Assembly: GCF_000003815.2 (NCBI RefSeq)
Contig: NC_049997.1
Coordinates: 11,832,459-11,894,458, forward strand
Source: Branchiostoma floridae
Lineage: Eukaryota; Chordata; Leptocardii; Amphioxiformes; Branchiostomatidae
Reading direction: 5' to 3'
Length of the DNA stretch: 62,000 bases
Below, piece by piece: positions 22,101 through 34,100 of this stretch. The notes beneath the pieces are model-generated. The model saw nothing but the letters and a program-made list of their open reading frames with translations. It made no database searches and was not told where the DNA came from. The translations under genes were made by a program, and so were the position numbers. Positions within the stretch are counted from its first letter, which is position 1, and each line of letters begins with the position of its first letter.

Positions 22101-25100
22101 TGCTTTTTAAATGTAAATTTATTCGGTGTTAATTGGTAAACAAGCAATCAGCACCAACGGGGGGCAGGTCTCCGTTCGGGCCAGATGAGAGTCATGTGAC
22201 AGGGAGTACCCAATGACAGGCAAGTCTGGGGATTTCAAATGTACCGTTATGCGAGACGAAGCAAGCATTTTCCGGGCCTCTGTTGCCAGAGGAGAAGAAA
22301 TGGAGAAAGTTTGGACCTGTTTTACCTCTGAAGTTCTGGTCGGGACTTTGCTTTCCAGCTGGGAGCCCGCCGACCCAAAGAACGCCAAGCTATATGCGCT
22401 AGGATGCCTGGATTCTGTACAAAGTTGATGAGGCGGATTATGTTGGAGATTTGTGCAAGGTCACGGAATGGTAAATTCACTTTGAGCCGAGATTGCAAGG
22501 TGAACAAACTTTGCGACCTATCCAACACAAGTCATATGGATCGGACTGCGCAAATCTCAGCGGATTATTCCTCCTTCCGTAGCCTGTTGGAACCGTGTGC
22601 TCTTTTTAATAACTACCCCTGGTCCCGGCCCCGGAGTGTCGCTGGACAATGGAGTCTGAGTTGGACCAATTGGTTGGACACAGCACAGAATCGTGAATCA
22701 TTTTGAAATTGCACAGTCACTGCGATTGATCCCAATGCCATCGACGTTAACTACAAGTTTTGAATAAAAGGCCGCAAAATTATATACCTGGATATAAGAG
22801 TATATGGATATTTCCGATCCAACCAAATGCGAAACCTGTATCCCCACTTATTTGCTACGTATACTTTTCTTGGATCCCATTCAAGAAAATCCGAAATCTG
22901 AATTGTTCCGTAGGTATGTACTATCTAAACTTAGACAAAATACGGGGGATACAGCTTTCGGATTTGGTTAGGATCCGGGAAAATCCGCATTTCGTATCTG
23001 CATAAACGTATCCAAAATACGGGCGGATACAGCTTTCGGATTTGGTTAGGATCCGGGAAAATCCGCATTTCGTATCTGCATAAACGTATCCAAAATACGG
23101 GCGGATACAGCTTTCGGATTTGGTTAGAATCCGAGAAAGTCCGAATTTCGTATCTACGTATACGTAGCAAATACGTTTGGGATTTGGTTAGTATACGGAA
23201 AAATACCGACGTTTCGACGTGTTCTCCGCGGTAAGGATACGAAAAAATACCAATGGGATCCACTACCGTATTTGCCAAAAATACGGATTTCGTATTTTTC
23301 CGTGTTTAATTAGTCCGGATTCGAGAAAATCCGAAATTTCGGATCCGTAACAGATTCCGCTCGCATCTGTCCGTAAACGATCGTATCCTTCAAGGATACG
23401 GAAAGATAACGGCCCGGATTTGACTGCATTTGAACCCATTTTTTCCAGTGATAAAACCACAGCAAACATTCCCTTTTTTTCTCCCTGCCATGAAACATTT
23501 CGCCTTTTACAGTACCAAAGACAGCTGTTACAGTAAATTGTAAGCCAAGTATTGCCTGCCAACCTTCAGGGAAATTGAACGAAAGCCTATAACGTTGAGA
23601 GACTTTGATTATCAAGAAAGCCAGTGTTGTAGAAAGCTGGCAGCTAAACAGCAACAATATTATTGGGAAATCAATAGTTTCTTACTGAATCTATAATTCT
23701 AACAAAATAAATTTTCGAGCTCGGCAAAAGGCATACAGTAATTCTAATTGGGAGTTTCTATAAGAAATGCTAGTGACGCATTAAAATACAGTTCTGATAA
23801 AGTTCTGGCATCTGTACATTGTATTTCCTTTGTACGCTTCAAAATCTGTCCCCACGGTGCTGTATATATGCAAGTAGAATAACAAATTTTCCTCCAACTA
23901 ACATGAGTTGCCAGTGCTTGTTGCTATACACATGAGGTCAAGTTACACAGTACTCCAGGGCCTCCCAATTAGGGCCAGGAACAATTTCCTTTGATTTCTG
24001 GACGACCCAAAGGCCAACATGGAGTCACCTTAAAGTTTACAACATTGCACTGCCAACATCTCAAGGCCTTTCTAATTAGAGGAAATACTTATAATGTCAT
24101 TACAATGTGATCTCAAATGTCAATGGCTTATTACACAATGACAGGTCTCTCTAACACTGAACGTTGGGAATTAATCACAGACTTTGTGTTTTGAATGTCA
24201 TCTTTTTGCAAAATCTTTTCCTTTCATCGCATCTGAAGTCCTTTGAGGATCAGATTCATTGATGAGATGCTGAGCTGAATTCAGAATTTCCACCTCAAAC
24301 AAGCTTTTCTATGTGAGTTTCACTAATTACCCGTATGAAACTTAAAAGGGGAATAACAAATACAATTAAGCCCCCACTGCCTTTTAATTTAGCCAGTTGT
24401 CCTATGAGAGTAATTGTTTAGGCTTGTTTCTTTAATGAAGCATATTCAGTTGAAACCCAACATGGAAAGTCGATCCTTCAATTGACTGTTTCAAGGGTTG
24501 GAGATAGACACATGGTCACCTAAATGTGTGGAAAATGAGCAATATAACAAAATCCCAAAACCATACCCCGTCCAACTTTATATAGGTGGACATCGCTAGA
24601 ATCGTATAATGCTAGTTCACCTTCATCCGCGGGGTAACCTATATCCGTTATTTTTCAAAAAAGGGTATTTAGGCACATCAAGCCGATGGGTGGTACTTTA
24701 AACTGCAATATAATGAAAATATTGCAACTTGAACTCAACGTCCGTCGACGTGATATCCCCAAATACCGTTTTTAAAAGCAACGGATATAGGTTACCCAAT
24801 GGATAATGGTGAACTAGCGTTAAATAAGTCCAGATATAGCATTGAGGGCTGTCTGCAGGACCCGTCCCTTTGTCATGGTACAGAAATATGCTTGTTTCGA
24901 CGGAAATAATATTTCGCCCCATCCGTCAAAAAAATTTGACTTCATGACATGAAATTCATGAAAATGTATCTTACCAAGCTTAAAATGACAGATTTAACCA
25001 TGAAAAGTATAAACATGGGCTCCAAAACAATGAGAAGATGGAAAAAAATTATAACTGGCGACAGCCCTAGACTGTATTGACATGTAAGCCTCTTGCAACC

Positions 25101-28100
25101 AGACATTTTAAATCACCATAATACCTTGTACCAGACAGACGTAACTCTTTAAGAGGCTTGGCACCCAAGCCAAAAGCTTTCCCTCGTAGAACAAAAGACA
25201 GGAAGTTCATAACAGGCTTTGACTTAGGCAAGAGAGGTTACTTTGAGAGTGACGATCCCACAAAATAAACTTTTTCCTTAACTTGTAAGCCCCAGAAAAT
25301 GCATTTTTAAAAATATGTTATTGGGCTTGTCACTTTTAAGAATGCAAACAATATTTGCAGTGCTGGAAACCACTGGTTAAATGCCATGCCAATTCAGCTT
25401 CTTGGTTGTCAGATTTTGCACGAAAACAATGCTTTATGGTATTTAAGAATTCTGAAAAACCATAAGAATTACAATGTGGTTATTACCCAAGACAGTTAGG
25501 TGTACATGTATATGGTGTCTGTGAGGTGTAATAGTAAGGATGTTTGGCCCAGACCCTTGAGGTCCTGGGTTTGAACCCCCTGACAAGTCTGCAGGTCCTT
25601 GAGAAAGGCACAACTTTCCTCCCTCCATTCAGGTGAAAATAAAAACCTATCTGAGATTAGGTACGTCCCTCAGATGTTACGTTAAATGGGGGTCCCGTGT
25701 TGATAGTCACACCTCCAGCATATCACACTTATTGATAAGAGTAGCTAGGGGTCCTTTCCAGTGTGAATGGATCAATTCAATCTCTCTGGATATGCAGCTT
25801 TTATTCTCTTCAGTTCAAACTTGGTGTGTTATGCCATGAGGCTGTTTACGAGGTATGCAACAAAAACAAAATCATTATGAAGACAAGGACTTTCTTCCAC
25901 TGATGCTGCCAAAATTTCACCAGTTTGTTGTTCATAATTATCCTGAATGATACATCTTTCTATTTCTTACTGCCAAGTCAATCAGCATCGAATTGGGAAA
26001 CCAAGAAATCCACTTGCCATGGCCTTTGATGAGAGGACACGCAAGACCCCAAAGGTTACTCCTGTGCTGATTTATAAGAGTTGTAAACACTCAATCAGCC
26101 ACCGGCTAAATGACCTATGGGTGATCTCCTCCATTAGTGCAGGGCTGATGCACACCAATGGCAATCTGCAGGCCTCAATAACAAGAACCCAAGGACAGGC
26201 TGTCACCACCTCACACGATTTTTTCCAAGTAGGGTCAGAATTATACTCTCAAAACTTCACAGCATGACAAAAAGTGCAGGGGTGTGAGTGATTCTAAACT
26301 ATTTTGGTCTGTTCCCAAGTAAACTCAATGACCTGTTACTCTTATTGGGTCTGTTAGTCCTCACTCTTAGGCCCTGTTCAAACTGGTGTTTACAAACTGG
26401 TTTCTGGGTTTTATCGGCTTAAGCCGGATCAATCTGGCACTGCCTGAATGCCAGAGACACATTTGAACTGTTCAAAGTCTGAGTTTGTGCATTTGTATCT
26501 GTATCTGTATCTATGTAGCCGGTATAACCGCCGTTCGGCGTAACACACCAGCTTCGCAGGCACGCGGCGCGGCAGCAGCTGGTTATATTACACCGAACGA
26601 CTCATTACACCTACCTTTTGCACATCTATCTGCAAGCGTTCTTTAAAACTACCCAGAGAAGATGCCCCTTGAATGCAACGCAGCTTAAAGTCTGTTCACT
26701 GTGCATGTTGACTTAGTCATGGGTTTGATATATGAAATTCACGTATTTTGTTGCCAAAGTCAGCCAGCGTGCACCCTTGAATATTTTCCTTTGTTCAATC
26801 AGATAGCAGATTTGAGTAGTGCACAAATGTGTGTACAGAAGCGGAAAAACGACAATGTAATTGCTGCTTTCGGGGACAGTGAAGTTCATCAGAAACTGAA
26901 GGGGTTGTACCAAAACACCAAGTTTTTACCACAAGGTGGCCGGGAGTTAGCAAAACGAGGCTTTTGGGAAAGTTGGAAACAGTGTCGCATTATGATCAAG
27001 AACATGAAGACAACATTCAAGTATAAGAAAATGAATGATCGACCTCTGAAATTTGCATGGCAATACTTAATATTGCGACTTTAGATTAATCTAGTCTACA
27101 AGGTATCCTGAACTAGAGCTAACTTGAAGTTTGCAACATTGGCATGGTACTGATGATTTGGATCATCAAAATCAGGTCTGTGCATATCCAATTTAAAAAC
27201 AAAACTGATTTAACACGGATTTGATACAAAATGTGATTATGAATTTTGAATCTGAACAGAACCTTGTTGAGTCACTAGATAAACCAATGGGCCAACATCC
27301 ACAAGCCTAAGGTACTGTAAACGCAGAAATATTTGCGGTGGATTTAATGTTCGCACTTTTGTGGTGACCACTTCACAGCGAAATTAAAACCACAGCGAAC
27401 ATTTTTCTATTATGGTATTAGATATAACGGGGGCCGCCCTAAGACGGTTCTCGTCGTAAGACGGTACGGATTTTTTGCTGATCTTATTATCCATAAGTAC
27501 ACCGTGTCTGTTGCCACTGACTATGCTGATTACAAACCAGGTCCATGCACACAGCTTTAATTTGCATTCCAAGTATACTTTAACATATTTACTTCATGTT
27601 TTTTTTAAAACAGAATTCTAACAGTAATGTTGACAGTGCTGAATCACTGCGGTCACCGGCCTCTGCGTATTGGCGGCTCGTGTCGCTAACTATACGAACT
27701 CTTCCAAGCAGTCACACAACTGCCATGATACACATAAATAAAGCTCCATAAAACACTATGAATATGGGTCTTCAAATGTTTGTTGAGTAGAAAAGCAACC
27801 AAAAGGAAGCGACATAAACATTGCCACCATTGTACTCCCAAGGGAGTGTGGCCGTGAAGGTAGCAGACTAGAGAACGCTCCAAAGATTTATTTGACTGTA
27901 ACAAATGATCCGTGCTGTCTATGAAAATAAGACTTGATAGAGAGATGTAGATGATATTTTCATATAATCAGACAGAGTTTTGTTGATGTTGGCGGTGTCG
28001 TTTTTTCGTAATGTTTTTTTTAGTCAGGCATTCACAATCAGTGCATTCAGTCCATTGCCCATAAAAACATCAGCTGGATTGTTCTAGGTACAGCCTTCCT

Positions 28101-31100
28101 CATGTGAGACAAGAAGTACATACAGTCACGATTTTACTGTCAAAAGAAAGCTAAAATATTGTACTATTAATTTTTTTCTGTGTACTTAGATTTACCACTT
28201 ACTTCTGAATAGAGCAAAATGTAAAAAAAAGCGTACCGAGTTAGGCACACTGTCCAGCATAGCACAAAATTGGAAGGTTACATACACGAAATTGTCTCAC
28301 AGTGTTTGCCGCTTGTAAGACGCAGCGCGAAAGGTTCATGAACCACATGAATGCATTTCTTATTCAAGTATGTTGTTCAAATCTATGTGTAAAAAAATCA
28401 GTCATCAAAATTTGACCACTCTCAGGCAACTAGCTATGGAGCGCCATGAGTTTGAGCGCAAGAAAAAGCGTACCGTGTTGGGGCACCTCCCGTTAATCTA
28501 TGGTGTTACAGCGAACTTAAAAACACCGCGAAAAGTCCTGCTACCGCAAAATTAAATCCCCACAAACTTAAATGCATTTACAGTAATCTCCAAAAGGACA
28601 ACCAAATCCCTAGAGGCCTCTCTCTCATTTCTTTCCAACCAATTTTCCTAGACATATCGCATTACACATTGTAAATCAGGACATTACCACACATAATCAG
28701 TCCCCCTGGCTTAATCACACTGAGCAATAATCAAATAGAGAATGTCACAGTTTCAGGCCAGGGGGATGTTTAATTTCCCATTGAACCCTTGAAGTTTATA
28801 CACCCTTCCTCACCAGAATACAAAGCAAGACATAAACGGTGCCTTGACTCACATGAGCTCTCATTAGTACTCAGATCATCAAACCAGACTTGTATGCAGG
28901 CTTTTAGCTAGGAATTAATTTTAGGGTGTCCAAAGTAATCGGAGTGATCTGCGGCGCTCGCAGGCGCGAGCATTGTAGTGGGGTCAGGGGGAAAATTTTG
29001 AAATCATAACCCTCTGAAATGCTATTTCCTGCATTTTGAGGTGCATATTTTGTAGAATTCAGCCAAGATTTTTTTGTGCCTGTTACAATATGTTTGCCCT
29101 GACTGAGGCTGGGAGGAAAAATTTGGGCGTCCGTAGTGCATCTTGCTTAAAAGTAGTGCGTCCGATTTCTTATGTTTGTTAGGACAGGGCGTCTAAATGA
29201 CGCGTTGACGCATGCCTAGCTAAAAGCCTGCTTGTATGTCTATGCCACCAGAAACGCATCAGGGCTATAAGGGATAGGAATGCTGCATCCACTTAATGGC
29301 AGAATAATCCACTAGAAGCTTAGAATTTTGTGTTACAGTCACTAGTGAGGCAAAGAGTGATTTAGAGATCTAAAAAACATTGATTCTGAATGTTAAAGAC
29401 TTGGAGGAATTACCTTGGTGCAATGAAAAGTCAATAAATTTCTGTTATGATAGCGAAATTTTGTCCTTTCAATTTGCAGCTTTATGTGTAGTGTCTTCTT
29501 AGTGAACATTCTTAAATTTCTGAGATGCAGTATGTCAAGGCGGTTACACGTACAGTACGTTTAATCTAACTGATATGCTGTAATGTTACAAAACATCATA
29601 CAGATTCAAAGGGTGCAGACCTACATGTATATTGTGACATCCCTATATGTGTTCGGGTTAGGGAATTAGGGTTAGAGTTTGAGGGTTTTTTAAGGAATAA
29701 CCTTTGAATGATACATTGTAAAGCCTAGTCCTCACAAATCATATTATTAATCATGGATTTGACATCAACTTTCACAATTCAGCCAACGAAGGACTCTAAT
29801 TTATTCCTCTTTATTTTAAGGCTCTTGTGTTCTCAGTCAACCTTCTCAGGACTTGTCTTATACAGCTGAATAGCAGAGGCTAGAGATTAGAAAACATTGA
29901 TTTTGAAATAAAGTTAGAGACTTGGAAGAATGATGGTGCGTGGTGCAATCAAAAGTCTTAAGATTTCCAATGCAATACCTAGGGGATAACTAATGCTGTA
30001 CTGTTAGATTCACTTTTTTTTCAATGTTGCAATCTTGGCAGACACGTAACTATACTATAAGTTATACACACTGCTATTTTTCATTTCATTTTGGCAGGAC
30101 ACGTGTGAGGGGTTGCTTTTCTTAACTATCATCATCTTTTGGAAGATGTCCAAGTTACCATGCATTAGGCCTGGGGGGAGCGTGCAGGAGTTTTGGTAAC
30201 CTGATACCCTCCCTTACAGTGAGAAGTTACCCCTAGCAATCGACCACCATGATACCCTGAGGATGTCAGGAATTGATGTTAACAGAGTTTATCAACCGAG
30301 AAAGGAGGGCACATTCTGCTTTTGGTACTTTTCCAAAGTGGGCACCAGAGATTTTTCGTTCTGCCCTGGAAGAGCATTTTCAAATCAGAACCTCTCACAA
30401 TCAGTAAAGGACACGCTTAATCTTCCAGTGCCGTTGACTGATTGCAAGGTTACGTAATTGAAGTTTGAAAGCCAAATACTTAACCTCATTACGTGTCTGC
30501 AAGGGGCAGTTGATTACCAGTTCTTGGGGGGTTAAGCTAAGCTCTAGATCTAAATGTAAAGATAATTGTTCAATGCTTAAGTCAAAGTTGACGTCAAGAT
30601 TAAACTCTTGAAGATGATTACAAGTGCTGAAAGACCATCCAACGATCTTGGAAGGAAAATTACAAGTGATTTGGGACCTCTATAGTAGCTCTTGCCTCTA
30701 AGTCTTTAAACCCTCCTAGCCTGATGTGATTTGCTACATGCATGACTTCACATGTACATGTTCACATGCAGGAAGTCAAGGCGACTGGTTACGAGACAGA
30801 TTTCAGCGTTATCTTTGCACGATATGTCTTAAACAGTTTTCTAGGCAGACATGGAAGGGTAGAGACCAAGCAGGCCAAGCAGCTGTGTCTAGCAGTGGCG
30901 CCACAAAGTTTTGATGCTTTGTTTACCAAAGAGGCAGAATGTCTGACAAGTTTCAGTTTGCGACAAAATTCAGAGAAAACTTTTGCTGCTCATCTTTAAA
31001 TTCAAAATCTATCATGATTCCCTTCATCTTTAAGTCAGTTATGCTTAATACGGATACAGATCAAGATGAGTTTAAATTCATTTCTGGAAGGTTCATCTAA

Positions 31101-34100
31101 TATTTTTACTTACATGCAATTGCAGTTTGTAGTTGTTAACCTTTTTAATGCTACCTTACTTCATATAAATGACAACGTTGATATGCCAAAAGGCTACCTT
31201 AGCAGGCTGGAAGAAGGGTTAAACCAACTAAACATAATTCTTCTTCCTTATCTTTGCATACATTTCATTCCATTTTGAAAAAATTTAATTTCGTTTCACT
31301 TCTAACTTATCATCAATTACCTCTGCCTAAGATGTTTTGTGTTTTATTTGTCTGTGAATGTCCATCTGTGGACAGCACAACTGTAGAAGCTGTTGCATCA
31401 TTTTTTGGATATTTCTTAGAGGAAGGGAAAACAAAGGTCAAAATGGGCTACCTAGCAGCTTTCCATGGTACTACAACTTAACCTGGTTTTGATATAATCT
31501 TGTTTGCTTCTACGCTGAAGTATTCATGATTAAGCTAACAGTCTACTCTATACATAACAACTTTGTCTAATGCAGTTCTACAATTTGTTTGAGCAGACAG
31601 TACACAACGTAGTGACCTTGTGCACAGATATGGTCTAGATCTGTGTCCCGCGGGGAGACCTTGTCATTAGCTGTGGGAAAGACGTCATACAATTCAAGAA
31701 AGCAATTTGTTGTTGCAGTAGATATTTGCAATTCAGGATAGCATGGTGAGAGAGGAAAGGGATCAAGGCTTCTGAAATAACATACCGTTATTCTACCCGC
31801 CTAAAAATTCACAATCATGCACATGTATTATGTACATAAATGTGCAGAACAAACTTTTGGGTTTCCTTGGGACCTAATGGGATCTAAAGTGGAGGTAGTG
31901 CATTTGAGGACAGCCACCATGCAAGTAACATGTTCTACCATCAATTAGGGTAGGAATCTATAGTCGACTATACCAGAGTGTGGGGGACTATAGCTATCAT
32001 CTTAGTATGCATTTAATGTAATATACAAACATGTTAGGTATAAAAATAGGTACCTGACTTTGACTGGGAGATAAAAGGTAAAAGGCAGCTGCAGTAGGAG
32101 GAGAGGGTTGGGCTTTGCCTTGCAATACCGTACCCTTGATACTACGGTATTAAAAAGGAATCGGAACTAGCTTTACCCTTTAACCATTGAGCCTCTAGAC
32201 ACAAAGGGAGCACATGCAGGTTCTGGATAATGATACGTACCCAGTGGAGGCCCATGCGTCACCAGAATGTCGACCCCCTCAGGGATGAGGTTCCACTTGT
32301 CCAGAATGGGTTTTCCTCTTTCCTCGTTAAACGCCCAGTCATAGAACCATGGCTGCCTGTAAAAGTCACAAGAAAGTTTACGGTTTCATTTCATCACAGT
32401 CATGGACTTCTAAAATGTCATGTAATCTAAAGTTTTGCGTTGCTTTTTTTTACAGCAAAGGAAAACCATCCTCCTACGCGGGGACATCCAACAGCCAAAA
32501 TGTGCCCTGCTCTTTTAACCGTCACTCTTAGTTCCTGTGGATGCCCCCCCCCCCCACAAACCAGCTGTCAGCCAATCAGAGAATAGGCTTTCCGTTTTCA
32601 AAAGCTGTCTCGCATGTTTAAGGGTAACCTCATTAATATTTATAAGCAGGGCGGTCAGGAACTAAGGGTGACGGTTGAAAGAGCAGGGTACATCCAGGCA
32701 GTTTGGCTGTTGGATGTCCCTGCGTAGGAGGATGAGAAAAATGTGAAATTTGAGGTGATACTTCAGTCCAGGAAAAAATCTTGTTTGGATACATCAAATG
32801 AAGAAATTGTTGGATGGGATGTATGCTAGAAAGAATTCCATAATATGTTGATAGTTCCCTTTAATAGCCAACTGTATTCAAGGTCAATGTAATCAAACAC
32901 ACAGCTCCAATGGTGGAAAGGGCTTTCCAGAGAAGGAACACTGAGGAAAACCCCCCATACTCTCCAGTTTTAACTGTAAATGTAAGAATACCATCTCTGC
33001 ATCTGCCACAAAGAGAAAATTGATGAACAATGTTTCCCAATCTTGTTTCCCATGGTTGTATGAAAAGCTGAATAGATTTTGCTAATAGAACTTGAATCTA
33101 TTTCTTTCAACACAGTTTTCTGTTAACTTAAACAAATGTGAGTTGAAATTCATAGTGACACTGTGTATAGGAGAGCCACCTTTCTCTGTTAAGTCCTGTG
33201 ACTGGATTTATAATTTATACTGACAGAAAATTTCTTCACAGACTGCCTTTTCTCTAACAGTCTGCCTTGCCAGCTACTGCTATGTAAGAATGACCATAGC
33301 AGTATAGGACAGGCTTAGACGAGGTTATAGGCTTGGAGGTCTACGCAAAGGAAATTGGACTTACGTGGCCATACCATGTGGCCTTGAACATGATTAAAAC
33401 TGCAAGTCAACATCCATCTTTGTCAAAGGCTAAACGTACCTGGCTAGAATCCAAGCATTTCCTTGCTGACCAGTCCTGGACACTAACTGCCTCTATTTCA
33501 GACCAAGTTTGACTGTATAAACTTGACAAAATGACTATCAACTCTCTTCTACCTCACTCTTGCTTTAAGCTAATTTTCTTGGAACTGTAAGCCCCAAAAC
33601 AACGGCATAATCTGTTCATTGTATAACCTGTCCAAACTTTGGTCCACTGATTTCTTTTCAGTTAGGTTTTTCTGGGCCGGTTCAACAAGAAAAAAAAAAC
33701 GATTTTATACCATTGTACTGGTACCCATGTCAATGTTGTGCTGCCTACGGCTGATTAAAAGGCTATGGGACAAACGAAAGAACTGGTACCCACCCCAAGA
33801 TGGGTCCCTGGCTGAAACTTACCATGGAGACCCCCAAATCCTGATTCCCATCACGTTGGTTTCTGAGTCTTCCAGGTAGATGCAGTTCGTGAGGAGCGAT
33901 TTTGCTGTTTCTGCTTCTTCGTCACGGACCGCCCAGAACATGGGGCGCTTTCCCGCCCGGATCTCTTGCATCAGTTTAGGGTCAAAGGTCAGGTCATGGT
34001 TGCCGGCAATGACGACCTTATAAGGGTGGGGAAGTGTTCCTGTAGGGGAGGGTATAAGAATATCATCATCATCATCACAGCTGCTTTTTGTAGCATTCAT

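Noticed and set aside
25567-25579. tRNA gene suggested by a good B box
   Set aside because: No acceptor stem or anticodon arm closes; the context is a SINE.
29640-29690. TTAGGG-like repeats suggesting an interstitial telomere
   Set aside because: Only two or three imperfect units, too few and too degenerate.
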